From Anaerohabitans sp964387285 (GTDB lineage: Bacteria > Zhuqueibacterota > Zhuqueibacteria > Residuimicrobiales > Residuimicrobiaceae): DNA of 64,000 nucleotides. Position 1 is the first letter of the stretch. Each line of letters begins with the position of its first letter. The notes below the pieces were generated by a model, which made no database searches, was not told the DNA's origin, and saw nothing but the letters and a program-made list of their open reading frames with translations. The DNA is taken from assembly GCA_964387285.1 (NCBI GenBank), contig CAYLWO010000014.1:30998-94997 (forward strand). The letters are read 5' to 3'. Below, piece by piece: positions 50,235-59,573 of this stretch. The translations under genes and the position numbers were made by a program.

Positions 50235-51908
50235 TCAAAACAAACCGGATATTTTCCCGTCCGCATCCAGGTCCATTTTTTCAGCGGACGGCATTTTGGG
50301 TAAACCCGGCATGGTCATGATGTCGCCGGTCAAAACAACAATAAATCCGGCGCCTGCCGATACTCTGAGACTTTTCACCGTGACGGTGAATCCCTCCGGA
50401 GCGCCATACGATCCGGCATTATCAGAAAAACTGTATTGTGTTTTTGCCATGCAAATAGGCAATTGATCAAGCCCCAATTCGCCTAACCGGATTATTTGCT
50501 TTTCAGCATTAGCCGTATATTCGACATTGACGCCACGATAGACTTTATGCACAACAGCGGCAATTTTTTCTTTAATCCCGCTGTTCTGTTCATAACACAG
50601 CTTGAACTGATTCGCTTGTTCACATAATTCCACCACCTTTTCAGCCAGTTCCACACCGCCGTCGCCGCCCCTTTCCCACACTTCTGCCAGTGTAACCGCC
50701 AAATTGCGCTCCTGGCATTGATGCGTGATGAAATCCAATTCAGCCGGCACATCGGTCGCGAAACGATTAATGGCTGCCACACAGGGCAGGCCGAAAACCT
50801 GCCTGATGTTATCAGCATGCCGGAATAAATTGGGCAATCCATTTGCCAGAGCATCGAGATTTTCCTTTGCCCAATCTGCTTTCGGAACGCCGCCATGATG
50901 TTTCAATGCCCGCACCGATGCCACCAGGACCACCGCGGCAGGTACTAATCCGGCCATACGGCATTTGATGTCAAAAAATTTTTCTGCACCCAGATCCGCG
51001 CCAAATCCCGCTTCCGTGACCGCATAGTCGCCCAACTTTAGCGCCATTCTCGTGGCCATGATTGAATTGCAGCCATGAGCGATATTGCCGAACGGTCCGC
51101 CATGAATAAACACAGGGGTGTGCTCCAGGGTTTGCACCAAATTGGGCTTTAATGCATCTTTGAGCAGAGCGGTCATAGCGCCCTGCGCATGCAAATCCCC
51201 GGCCGTAACAGGTTTTTCATCATAGGTGTAGGCAACGATCATATTTGCCAAGCGTCTTTTTAAATCGACGATGTTTTCAGCGAGGCATAAAACGGCCATC
51301 ACTTCAGAAGCTGCCGTAATATCATAGCCGTCTTCCCGGGGCACGCCGTTGCCGCTTCCTCCCAGGCCATCGACAATAAAACGCAATTGTCTGTCGTTCA
51401 TATCAAGACATCTTCGCCAGGAGATTCGTCTGGGATCGATGTTTAATTGATTGCCATGATAGAGATGATTATCCAGCATGGCGGCCAGTAAATTGTTTGC
51501 GGTCGTGACCGCATGCAAATCCCCGGTAAAATGCAGATTGATGTCTTCCATGGGCACAACCTGGCTATAGCCGCCGCCGGTGGCGCCGCCTTTGACGCCG
51601 AAAACCGGCCCCAACGAAGGTTCGCGCAAAACCGCCCCGCTTTTTTTGCCGATCTTTCTCAGCGCATCAGCCAGACCGACGGTTATCGTGGTTTTTCCCT
51701 CGCCGGCCGGGGTCGGGGTGATGGCCGTAACCAAAACCAGTTTGCCGTCGGTTCTTTTTATGTTTTCAAGAATACGATAATCAATTTTCGCCTTATACCT
51801 TCCGTACAGTTCGACATACTCTTCGCTAATGCCGGTTTGTGCGGCGATCTCCATAATCGGTATCATGGTTGCCGCCCGGGTGATTTCCAGATCAGATTTT
51901 ACACTCAT
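50235..51908 (-). CDS. fhs: Formate-tetrahydrofolate ligase
   Basis: 557 residues from the ATG at 51908, which has AGGAG 8 nt upstream; 17 extra codons are open but unlikely. This is the normal Fhs length. P-loop 'TPTPAGEGKTTITVGL', 'REPSLGPVFGVKGGATGGGY', 'HFTGDLHAVTTANNLLAAML', 'TEAGFGADLGAEKFFDIKCR' and 'GDIMTMPGLPKMPSAEKMDL' are all diagnostic. It activates formate as 10-formyl-THF with ATP, the entry to the methyl branch of the acetyl-CoA pathway, or works in reverse to gain ATP. It stands alone, 35 kb from the acs cluster. Confidence 0.97.
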   Translation of the reverse strand: MSVKSDLEITRAATMIPIMEIAAQTGISEEYVELYGRYKAKIDYRILENIKRTDGKLVLVTAITPTPAGEGKTTITVGLADALRKIGKKSGAVLREPSLGPVFGVKGGATGGGYSQVVPMEDINLHFTGDLHAVTTANNLLAAMLDNHLYHGNQLNIDPRRISWRRCLDMNDRQLRFIVDGLGGSGNGVPREDGYDITAASEVMAVLCLAENIVDLKRRLANMIVAYTYDEKPVTAGDLHAQGAMTALLKDALKPNLVQTLEHTPVFIHGGPFGNIAHGCNSIMATRMALKLGDYAVTEAGFGADLGAEKFFDIKCRMAGLVPAAVVLVASVRALKHHGGVPKADWAKENLDALANGLPNLFRHADNIRQVFGLPCVAAINRFATDVPAELDFITHQCQERNLAVTLAEVWERGGDGGVELAEKVVELCEQANQFKLCYEQNSGIKEKIAAVVHKVYRGVNVEYTANAEKQIIRLGELGLDQLPICMAKTQYSFSDNAGSYGAPEGFTVTVKSLRVSAGAGFIVVLTGDIMTMPGLPKMPSAEKMDLDADGKISGLF

Positions 51909-52016
51909 ATGCTTGCTCCTGTCGTTTCTGATTCGGGTTGTCAGTAATTTTCTGAACAATCAGTCGACGCACATCGAATCTATAATAACAACACCTGAAT
52001 AATTATGTAATATTCC

Positions 52017-52045
52017 TTGACTTTTAACTTCTGATTAGATATTAT
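52017..52045 (+). promoter_or_regulatory. Sigma70-type promoter for the beta-helix protein gene
   Basis: TTGACT, 17 bp, TATTAT. It lies 160 bp before the ATG at 52206. The GGCATGAT leader seen at 34573, 39588 and 58244 is not present here. Confidence 0.5.
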
Positions 52046-52205
52046 AAACCAGGGGCTCTGGCATTCCTTTTTCCCCAATCTTCCGCTGACCGGAAAAAAA
52101 TTCCTGCTGATACAGTTCAATTCCACCTGGGGCGGTCATTTGTCAACCTAATGATAAAATCGACTGTTGCTATTAGCTGGAAAACCTACAGAACAGGAGG
52201 AAAAG

Positions 52206-54035
52206 ATGGATTATGTGAAGACGCACCACATCGTCCCAGCGCTGCTGTTGGCGTTGGCCGCTCTCAGTTTTGCCGATACCTACACAGTCACCAACACCAA
52301 AGACAAAGGTGCCGGTTCGTTGCGCCAAGCCATGCTCGATGCGGAAGCGCATAGCGGAGAAGATATCGTCGAATTCAACATTCCAGCCACCGATGCGGGC
52401 TATAATGCAACGACCAAAACCTGGAAGATCATTACCGAGGGTTATTTGCCCGAATTGGTGAATGGTCGTACAAAAATTAAAGGATTCACCCAAAAGACCA
52501 ATCGTCCCAAAGACGCAAAAACCTACGGACCGGTGATCGAGCTTTCCGGTGAGAAACAAATAGGCACGAATTTTTGCATTATCATTTCGAGCGCTGAAAA
52601 TCTCCTAGAAGGATTGATCATTAATCTCTACACCATGGCCGTAACCATCCAAAATAAAGGTTCCAGGTTTAACCGGATTTCCGGCAACTATATCGGCACA
52701 AACCATAGCGGCACTGCTGCTCTCCCCAATGGCGTTGCCCTGTGGATCCGTAATGGCGCAAGCAAAAACACGATCGGCAGCGCTGATTCCGCCTTTCGAA
52801 ATCTTATTTCCGGCAACAGCGGCGGCGGCGTGGCTATCGATATGACAGGGACTGACAGCAATCGCGTTATTGGCAACTATATCGGTACGGATGTGACCGG
52901 TGAAAAAGCGCTAGGCAACAAGTATGGTGGAATTATCATCACAAATGGTCGGGCTAATTTTATTGGTGGATACTTGAGCGGCGAGGGCAACGTCATATCC
53001 GGCACCACAACGGCCACCAGCGCCAATAACGGTGCAGGCATTTATTTGGATCGCGCCGGCAAAACCCAGATCATCGGCAACCTCATCGGCACCAACAAAA
53101 CAGGCAAGACCGCGATTCCCAACGCCTCATTTGGCATTACCATGATAAAGTCCGATTCCAACCTCATAGGTGACCAGGCTTATCATGGCAATACCGTCTC
53201 CGGTAATATCGGCTTTGGCATTTTAGTCATGGATCCGGAATCTCACCATAATAGCTTCATCGGCAACATTATCGGCGCCAGCACGGATCAACTGCACCAA
53301 CTGCCCAACGGCATGGGCGGGATTCACATCACGAGTGGCGCAAACAACAACATCATCGGCAAGTTTAACTGTATTGCCTATAACAAGGGCGCAGGCGTTA
53401 TGGTTGTTTCCAATACCAGCACAGGCAATCGCATCACGCAAAACAATATCTTTGCCAACACCGGCCAGGGAATTGATCTGCAATCCGGGGCCAATAATAA
53501 CATCGCCGCGCCGGTAATACTCGAAGCAACTATCACAGGGATAAAAGGCAAAGCGAAATCAGGACAGCTGATCGAAATTTTTTCCGATGCTAACGACGAG
53601 GGCGGCTACTTCGAAGGCGAGACGACCACGGACAACAGCGGCAACTTTTCCTGGAGTGGGAAAACACACGGCAAGAACGTGACCGCCGTTGCTATTGATG
53701 ACCAGGGAAATACTTCGGAATTCAGCAAAGCGGTGGCGTCTGGAGTGGCGTCAAAAAGCACCCTGGCGCCTGATCAATTTGTCCTGCGACCAGGCTATCC
53801 CAATCCCTTTAATGCCGGTACCACCCTGGAATATAATATTCCCGTTGCCGGCAGGGTGCAAATACGCTTATTCGACGTTTCCGGTCAGGAAAAGAGTCAG
53901 CTTATGGATGAAGTGCAGAATGCCGGCCATCATCGTTTTATCCTGGATGGTCAGGCATTGGCCAGCGGACTCTATTTTGTACAGGTGCGGTATAAAGAAT
54001 GGAGCGCCACGCAGAAAATCACCCTCGTACGGTAA
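52206..54035 (+). CDS. Secreted right-handed beta-helix protein with sorting domain
   Basis: 609 residues from the ATG at 52206, which follows CAGGAGG; the upstream in-frame start is rejected. There is a signal segment in 'HHIVPALLLALAALSFADTY'. The mature N-terminus 'YTVTNTKDKGAGSLRQAMLD' is the CSLREA-type opening. Residues about 120-440 carry parallel beta-helix turns such as 'RFNRISGNYIGTNHSG', 'SNRVIGNYIGTDVTGEKALG' and 'KTQIIGNLIGTNKTG'. The end is a 'YPNPFNAGTTLEYNIP' sorting domain, finishing 'ASGLYFVQVRYKEWSATQKI'. A polysaccharide-binding or adhesin role is possible; no catalytic residues can be assigned. Confidence 0.87.
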   Translation: MDYVKTHHIVPALLLALAALSFADTYTVTNTKDKGAGSLRQAMLDAEAHSGEDIVEFNIPATDAGYNATTKTWKIITEGYLPELVNGRTKIKGFTQKTNRPKDAKTYGPVIELSGEKQIGTNFCIIISSAENLLEGLIINLYTMAVTIQNKGSRFNRISGNYIGTNHSGTAALPNGVALWIRNGASKNTIGSADSAFRNLISGNSGGGVAIDMTGTDSNRVIGNYIGTDVTGEKALGNKYGGIIITNGRANFIGGYLSGEGNVISGTTTATSANNGAGIYLDRAGKTQIIGNLIGTNKTGKTAIPNASFGITMIKSDSNLIGDQAYHGNTVSGNIGFGILVMDPESHHNSFIGNIIGASTDQLHQLPNGMGGIHITSGANNNIIGKFNCIAYNKGAGVMVVSNTSTGNRITQNNIFANTGQGIDLQSGANNNIAAPVILEATITGIKGKAKSGQLIEIFSDANDEGGYFEGETTTDNSGNFSWSGKTHGKNVTAVAIDDQGNTSEFSKAVASGVASKSTLAPDQFVLRPGYPNPFNAGTTLEYNIPVAGRVQIRLFDVSGQEKSQLMDEVQNAGHHRFILDGQALASGLYFVQVRYKEWSATQKITLVR

Positions 54036-54040
54036 TAATC

Positions 54041-55522
54041 ATGTTGGAACAAGTCGATCTCAAACAAAAACTATCCAAAACAGAATATCAGTCTGCCATG
54101 GCCGAACTGGGGCGCAAGGCAGGCGCCTTACAGCGCTCCGCGAAAGAGTTAAAAATTCCTGTCATCATCGTCTTTGAGGGCTGGGATGCTGCAGGAAAGG
54201 GAACCTGCATCAATCAATTGATGCAAAGATTGGATCCACGTGGTTTTCAGGTTCATCCTATCAGTGCGCCGAACACCGAAGAAGCCTTACGGCCTTTTCT
54301 CTGGCGGTTCTGGACGAAAATGCCGGAAAACGGCCGCATGGCCATCTTTGACCGCAGCTGGTACGGCCGCGTGCTCGCGGAACGAATGGACAAGCTCGTG
54401 CCCAAACGGGTCTGGTCTCATGCTTTTACAGAGATCAAATCCTTCGAGCGTCAATTGGTCGATCAGGATGCCGTGGTCATTAAATTTTTCCTGCATATCA
54501 GTAAAAAAGAACAGAAAAAACGCTTTAAAAAAATTGAAAAAATAGCGGCGCAAGCGTGGAAAGTCACGAAACTGGATTGGCGTCATCACAAACAATACGA
54601 ATCCTATCGTGTTGCGGTTGAAGAAATGCTGGCAGCGACCGACAGCGAGTATGCGCCCTGGACGCTGGTTGCATCCCATGACCGTCGATTTGCGACAGCT
54701 CTCATTTTCCGGACTTTTATTGATAGCCTGGCGAACAAAATAGCCGCTATGCAGGCAAGGAAAAATGTAAAATCAACGCCAACTCTGGCAGCGCCATCGC
54801 CGATCGTAACGTCCGTTTTGGATCAGGTCGATTTGACTGCAACACTGACCAGAGAAAAATACGATAAAAAAATTAAAACACTGCAAAATCGCATCCGCGA
54901 TTTGGAACATGAAATCTTTTTACAGAGATTGCCGGTTATCATCGTCTTTGAAGGGTGGGATGCTGCCGGCAAGGGCGGCGTCATCAAACGATTGACGCAG
55001 CAGATGGATCCGCGCGGATTTGCGGTGGCGCCGATCAGCGCGCCCAATGACGTCGAGAAAGCTCATCACTATCTCTGGCGTTTCTGGATGAAGATGCCCA
55101 AAGGAGGGCATATCTGCGTGTTTGATCGCTCCTGGTACGGCCGGGTTATGGTGGAACGGGTGGAAGGCTTTTGCACGACGGACGAATGGAAACGCGCCTA
55201 TCGCGAGATCAACGAAATGGAAGAACAATGGTGCGCCTTTGGCGCGGTGCTGTTGAAATTCTGGCTGCATATCGATAAAGATGAACAAATGCGTCGTTTC
55301 GAAGAACGGCAAAAAATATCCTATAAACAATGGAAAATTACCGACGAAGACTGGCGTAATCGGGAAAAATGGGATCAATATAAAGAAGCGGTGGACGAAA
55401 TGCTTTCCCGCACCAGCACCAATCACGCGCCCTGGACCACGATCGAATCGAACTGCAAACTGCACGGTCGTATCAAAGTACTGGAAACCGTCGTCACCGG
55501 GATAGAAAACAAACTTGCATGA
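54041..55522 (+). CDS. pap: Polyphosphate:AMP phosphotransferase (double-domain PPK2)
   Basis: 493 residues from the ATG at 54041; 42 nt of upstream open frame lie inside the previous gene. Two tandem PPK2 domains, about 1-245 and 262-493, each have Walker A ('FEGWDAAGKGTCINQLMQRL' and 'FEGWDAAGKGGVIKRLTQQM') and the lid/Walker B ('AIFDRSWYGRV' and 'CVFDRSWYGRVMVERV'). Class II PPK2 enzymes turn polyphosphate and AMP into ADP. This would recycle AMP made by acetate or fatty-acid activation. The stop overlaps the next ATG (ATGA at 55519-55522), so it is coupled to the radical SAM gene. Confidence 0.93.
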   Translation: MLEQVDLKQKLSKTEYQSAMAELGRKAGALQRSAKELKIPVIIVFEGWDAAGKGTCINQLMQRLDPRGFQVHPISAPNTEEALRPFLWRFWTKMPENGRMAIFDRSWYGRVLAERMDKLVPKRVWSHAFTEIKSFERQLVDQDAVVIKFFLHISKKEQKKRFKKIEKIAAQAWKVTKLDWRHHKQYESYRVAVEEMLAATDSEYAPWTLVASHDRRFATALIFRTFIDSLANKIAAMQARKNVKSTPTLAAPSPIVTSVLDQVDLTATLTREKYDKKIKTLQNRIRDLEHEIFLQRLPVIIVFEGWDAAGKGGVIKRLTQQMDPRGFAVAPISAPNDVEKAHHYLWRFWMKMPKGGHICVFDRSWYGRVMVERVEGFCTTDEWKRAYREINEMEEQWCAFGAVLLKFWLHIDKDEQMRRFEERQKISYKQWKITDEDWRNREKWDQYKEAVDEMLSRTSTNHAPWTTIESNCKLHGRIKVLETVVTGIENKLA

Positions 55523-56847
55523 AACTTTTGCTCATTAATCCAACTGCGCAGCAGTGGCGTATGAACGCACAGCACGCCCCCTCTCCTCACACGCAGGCTT
55601 TCAGGTTTTCCATGTTATCCAGTTTGTATGTGGCTGCCGCCGTTCCTCCTGATGTGCAGGTTGAAATCCTCGACGAAGAAATAGAACCTCTGAATTTCGA
55701 CACCGAAGCCGATCTTATCGGCATTTCATTTATGACCTTCAACGCGCCGCATGCTTACGAGATTGCCGACAAATTCAGAAATGAAAAGCGCAAAAAAGTC
55801 ATAGTCGGCGGCTATCATCCCACTTTTATGCCGGAAGAGGCGCTGCAACACGCCGATGCGGTCTGTATCGGTGAGGCGGAAAAAAATGTACCGGCCATGA
55901 TCACTGACTTAAAAACAGGATCGCTTAAAAAAATTTATAATAATAGATTGGCCGATTTGCGTGGACTGCCGGTGCCAAACAGAAGTCTGATAAAAAAACA
56001 ATCCTATGCTTTCGTCGAGGCAGTGCAAGCAACGCGCGGCTGTCCCAATCGATGCAAATTCTGCTCCATTTCACCGTTTTTTAATCATCAGTTCCGCTTT
56101 AGACCAATTCAAGAGGTCATTGACGAACTCGCCGCCCTAGGCAAATATTTATTGTTCATGGATGACAATATCATTGCCAACCGTGAATATGCCAAAGAGC
56201 TGTTTATTAAAATAAAACCTCTGGGCAAAAAATGGTTCAGTCAGTGCAATATTCAAATTGCCGCAGATGAAGAATTATTGCAACTGGCTTCTGCAAGCGG
56301 ATGCATCGGCCTGTTCATTGGTCTGGAATCTCTGCAACAGGCGAATTTGGCAGGTTGGGGTAAAAACTTTTGCCGGGCAGATGAATATTTGCAGGCTATT
56401 AAAAAGATCCACAGGGCTAAAATCGGCCTAGTCGCAGGGATCGTTTTCGGCTACGATGAGGACCGTGAGCCAATTTTCGATCAAACGCTTCGCTTTCTTC
56501 ATGAGGCCAATATAGACGCGCTGCAGGCCACCATACTCACCCCCTTTCCAGGAACCCCGCTCTTTGAAGAGATGAACGCGCAAGATCGAATCGTATCCAG
56601 GGATTGGAGCCAATACGATTTCAGTCACGTCGTTTTCGAACCTCTCAATATGGACGCAAAAAAATTAAAAGCCGGACATGACCGGGTGTTAAAAGAATTT
56701 TATGCATGGAAATCCGTGATCCCACGAATTTGCAGAGAATTTGCCTATCTTCATCCTTCCACCATCATGAAAGCAGCAACTCCGCTAAATGTCAGCTATC
56801 GTCACAGACTGCGAGCAGACGGAACTTTTGCCAATCCGTGCGGTTGA
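55519..56847 (+). CDS. B12-binding-type radical SAM protein, first of pair
   Basis: 442 residues. The N-terminal Rossmann-like B12-binding-type domain spans about 1-150 ('KLLLINPTAQQWRMNAQHAP', 'VIVGGYHPTFMPEEALQHAD', 'CIGEAE'). The radical SAM core has the [4Fe-4S] CxxxCxxC in 'TRGCPNRCKFCSISPFFN', then 'LLFMDDNIIANREYAKELF' and 'CIGLFIGLESLQQANLAGW'. Neither DxHxxG nor other firm cobalamin ligands are seen, so actual B12 binding is uncertain. The BchE-like family performs methylations, cyclisations and lipid chemistry. The neighbours (PPK2, second radical SAM, Cfa, GGR-like reductase) favour a lipid role, which is inference. Confidence 0.85.
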   Translation: MKLLLINPTAQQWRMNAQHAPSPHTQAFRFSMLSSLYVAAAVPPDVQVEILDEEIEPLNFDTEADLIGISFMTFNAPHAYEIADKFRNEKRKKVIVGGYHPTFMPEEALQHADAVCIGEAEKNVPAMITDLKTGSLKKIYNNRLADLRGLPVPNRSLIKKQSYAFVEAVQATRGCPNRCKFCSISPFFNHQFRFRPIQEVIDELAALGKYLLFMDDNIIANREYAKELFIKIKPLGKKWFSQCNIQIAADEELLQLASASGCIGLFIGLESLQQANLAGWGKNFCRADEYLQAIKKIHRAKIGLVAGIVFGYDEDREPIFDQTLRFLHEANIDALQATILTPFPGTPLFEEMNAQDRIVSRDWSQYDFSHVVFEPLNMDAKKLKAGHDRVLKEFYAWKSVIPRICREFAYLHPSTIMKAATPLNVSYRHRLRADGTFANPCG

Positions 56848-56848
56848 A

Positions 56849-58189
56849 ATGAAAAAGAAAATATATCTCATCCAGCCGACCTACCGGAATATCCGTGGGG
56901 ATTTGTTAAAAGGCAAAAAAATAGACTATCCGTCGCTGGCTCTGCCGGCGTTGAGCGTGACAATTCCTCAAGACTGGGAAAAGGAGTTTTGCTTTGAATA
57001 TTTTACACAGGTAAATTTCGACACAGAAGCTGAGGTCATCGGCATATCTTCCATGGGGTATGACATCCTGCACGGCGTAGAGATTGCAAAAGAATTTAAA
57101 CGCAGAGGCAAGATCGTTTTGTTTGGCGGCTCTCAGGTTCCTTTCAGCCAACAAGAGATAATTCCATATTGTGATGCGATCGTGTTCGGCTGTCCCGGGC
57201 CGGAACAAATGCAGCAAATCCTGGACGATTGTGCGTCGCACCAGCTATCCATGACCTACCAGTGCGGAGTGCATATCAATTTCCCGTTCGATTACTCTGT
57301 ACTGGCCGATAAAAAAACCAGATTTACGCCTGTTCTTTCCAGCATCGGTTGTAGGAATCGATGTGCTTTCTGCTGTAATGCCGAGATAACGCACGGACAT
57401 TACCATCTGCGTGACGTGGAAACCGTGATCAAAGACATCCGCGCCGCCAGGAGAAAAAGCCGGCGCCTGGTGTTTTCCGATGCCAATCTGTTCAATCATA
57501 GGGATCACCTGTATCGGTTGCTGTCAAAAATGATCGAGGAGAATTATCATTGCCTTTGGGGAGCGCAGTGCACCATTGACATCGGCGATGATGCGGAAAT
57601 TCTCCACCTGTTATGGCAAGCCGGATGCAGGCTTTTATTTATCGGCATAGAAACCTTGCAGCAAAAAAACATGGATGATCTGGAAAAGAATATTGACGTA
57701 CACAAGCACGAACAAAGAATAACCGCCATTCGCAAAGCGGGTATTGCGGTCGGCGGCTATTTCATCCTGGGTCTGGATAAAGATACCGGCGATTCCTGTG
57801 ACGGACTTTACGAATTCATTCACCGCAATCGCATTGCCTGGCCTGTTCTGAATATTCTTATTCCCATCCCGGGCACGCGTATGTTCGAAAAACTGAAGGA
57901 TGAAAACCGTTTACTGGTCCATAGCATAAACGATTTCCTGACCAATAATGAATGCTATGCATCATCCGGCACCCACGCGTTGTTTGTTCCCAAAAATATG
58001 ACAAAGCCTGAATTAGAAAAGAATCTATTAACTCTCTATAAAAAATTGACCACTTTCAAGGAAATAGTCTATCGCTCGCAAAATAGAAATATTTTCAACT
58101 TTCTATCACTCGTTTTTCTTAATCTCGGCATGAGAAAGGAATATATGGCCGTCAAACGCAGCTCGCGAAACCGACAAAATGGCCTTTAA
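56849..58189 (+). CDS. B12-binding-type radical SAM protein, second of pair
   Basis: 446 residues from the ATG at 56849, overlapping nothing and starting 1 bp after the previous stop; the longer frame beginning inside the first gene is rejected. Domain order is as in its neighbour: N-terminal Rossmann domain ('KIYLIQPTYRNIRGDLLKGK', 'IVLFGGSQVPFSQQEIIPYC'), CxxxCxxC in 'GCRNRCAFCCNAEITHG', then 'RRLVFSDANLFNHRDHLYRL', 'CRLLFIGIETLQQKNMDDLE' and 'GGYFILGLDKDTGDS'. The two are diverged paralogues sharing the family layout. The CFCCN cysteine after the cluster motif may be an extra ligand. Product unknown. Confidence 0.85.
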   Translation: MKKKIYLIQPTYRNIRGDLLKGKKIDYPSLALPALSVTIPQDWEKEFCFEYFTQVNFDTEAEVIGISSMGYDILHGVEIAKEFKRRGKIVLFGGSQVPFSQQEIIPYCDAIVFGCPGPEQMQQILDDCASHQLSMTYQCGVHINFPFDYSVLADKKTRFTPVLSSIGCRNRCAFCCNAEITHGHYHLRDVETVIKDIRAARRKSRRLVFSDANLFNHRDHLYRLLSKMIEENYHCLWGAQCTIDIGDDAEILHLLWQAGCRLLFIGIETLQQKNMDDLEKNIDVHKHEQRITAIRKAGIAVGGYFILGLDKDTGDSCDGLYEFIHRNRIAWPVLNILIPIPGTRMFEKLKDENRLLVHSINDFLTNNECYASSGTHALFVPKNMTKPELEKNLLTLYKKLTTFKEIVYRSQNRNIFNFLSLVFLNLGMRKEYMAVKRSSRNRQNGL

Positions 58190-58207
58190 AGAAAATCGGG
58201 AATATCC

Positions 58208-58236
58208 TTGCATTTTTTCTCATGATTATTTAAAAT
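58208..58236 (+). promoter_or_regulatory. Promoter of leader C
   Basis: TTGCAT, 17 bp, TAAAAT, just after the second radical SAM gene. It gives cfa its own start despite the same orientation. Confidence 0.55.
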
Positions 58237-58243
58237 ATATAAA

Positions 58244-58340
58244 CATATTCAAGATTGTGGCTGGTTCAAGAATGGGCTGCATGGCATGATCTTAAAAAAG
58301 CACAGAGTCAGGTAGGTTGGCTGGATTTGTGCTTTTTTTA
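58244..58340 (+). ncRNA. Attenuator/riboswitch-like leader C
   Basis: Begins CAAGATTGTGGCT, shared with leader B's CAAGATTCGCATGGCT, and has GGCATGAT at 58283-58290. The terminator is AAAAAAGCACA/TGTGCTTTTTTT (58294-58340), ending 30 bp before the cfa ATG. A 10-codon GTG-started ORF (58257-58289) ends GCATGA within the conserved word. Unlike A and B, GGCAT is not part of the terminator stem. It could also be read as a terminator of the radical SAM operon. Confidence 0.45.
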
Positions 58341-58370
58341 TTGCTTGACATTAAATAGTGAGGTGCTAAA

Positions 58371-59480
58371 ATGAAAGCCCAAAAGATCATAACCGAGGCA
58401 ATGGCGAGAGCCGATGTTGCCATTAACGGCAACCGACCCTGGGATATTTCCGTGCATGACGACCGGGTTTACCAACGGCTGTTGAGCGATGCGGCCCTGG
58501 GATTGGGTGAATCCTATATGGATGGGTGGTGGGATTGCGAGGCGCTGGACGAATGCATCAACAAAATATTCAGAGCCAGGCTTGATGCTGAGATAACCGG
58601 CAATTGGAAGAATGCACTATATGTTCTGCAAACACGACTCATCAATCGACAGAAAAAATCGCGGGCGTTCAAAGTCGGCGAGCATCACTATGATCTGGGC
58701 AATGAACTGTACCAGGCCATGCTGGATTCCAGAATGAACTATACCTGCGCTTATTGGAAAAACGCCAGGACCCTCGATGAAGCTCAGGAAAACAAACTGG
58801 AACTGATATGTAAAAAAATTAATATCAAATCCGGGATGACCATACTCGAATTAGGATGCGGCTGGGGCAGCTTTGCAAGGTATGCGGCTGAAAAATACGG
58901 CGCTCGGATTGTTGCCTATAACATATCAAAAGAACAGGTCAAATTGGCCAGAGAACGGTGTCAGGGATTGCCGGTGGAAATACGTCATGCGGACTATCGC
59001 GAGGCCGATGGAAAATATGACTCGGTCATTTCCATCGGCATTCTTGAACATGTGGGCTATAAAAACTATCGCACCTATATGCAAGTGGTCGACCGTTGTT
59101 TAAAGGACAACAGCATTGCCTTCATCCATACCATCGGCAGCAATGCCAGCCATACCTTTTCCAACAAATGGACGGATCGATACATTTTTCCTAACGGCAT
59201 GCTGCCTTCTATTGCACAAATAGCCAGGGCCATGGAGGAATTTTTTGTCATGGAAGATTGGCACAATTTTGGTCCGGATTACGATAAAACGCTGATGGCC
59301 TGGTATGAAAATTTCGACCGAGCCTGGCCAAAATTCAGAGATCAATACGGCGACCGTTTTTATCGCATGTGGCGTTTTTATCTGCTCAGCAGCGCCGGCG
59401 GATTCCGGTCGCGAACGCAACAATTGTGGCAAGTGATCATGACCAAACCGGGCGCCAAACAACCTTGTCGGATCTGTTAA
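58371..59480 (+). CDS. cfa: Cyclopropane-fatty-acyl-phospholipid synthase family protein
   Basis: 369 residues, close to the usual 380. The N-terminal lipid-binding part has 'ALGLGESYMDGWWDCEALDE', then 'HHYDLGNELYQAMLDSRMNY', SAM motif I 'TILELGCGWGSFARYAAEKY', 'ISIGILEHVGYKNYRTYMQV' with the bicarbonate-site Glu-His, and 'TDRYIFPNGMLPSIAQIARA'. It adds a methylene (or methyl) group from SAM to double bonds of membrane phospholipid acyl chains. GAGGTGC precedes the ATG. It is expressed from its own promoter through leader C, which would let lipid modification respond to a signal. Confidence 0.95.
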   Translation: MKAQKIITEAMARADVAINGNRPWDISVHDDRVYQRLLSDAALGLGESYMDGWWDCEALDECINKIFRARLDAEITGNWKNALYVLQTRLINRQKKSRAFKVGEHHYDLGNELYQAMLDSRMNYTCAYWKNARTLDEAQENKLELICKKINIKSGMTILELGCGWGSFARYAAEKYGARIVAYNISKEQVKLARERCQGLPVEIRHADYREADGKYDSVISIGILEHVGYKNYRTYMQVVDRCLKDNSIAFIHTIGSNASHTFSNKWTDRYIFPNGMLPSIAQIARAMEEFFVMEDWHNFGPDYDKTLMAWYENFDRAWPKFRDQYGDRFYRMWRFYLLSSAGGFRSRTQQLWQVIMTKPGAKQPCRIC

Positions 59481-59515
59481 CGGCCTAGACGTCCGGTTTT
59501 ACCACATCCTGAATC

Positions 59516-59550
59516 CCTCGAAGGTTTCAAACCTTCGCAAGGTTGTTTTT
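59516..59550 (+). repeat. CCTTGCGAAGG hairpin repeat between cfa and the flavoprotein gene
   Basis: CCTCGAAGGTTTCAAACCTTCGCAAGGTTGTTTTT: the stem CGAAGGTTT/AAACCTTCG is followed by a T-rich tail, so it can serve as a terminator for cfa. Confidence 0.7.
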
Positions 59551-59573
59551 ACATGCCATCAGGAAAGTGAAAA

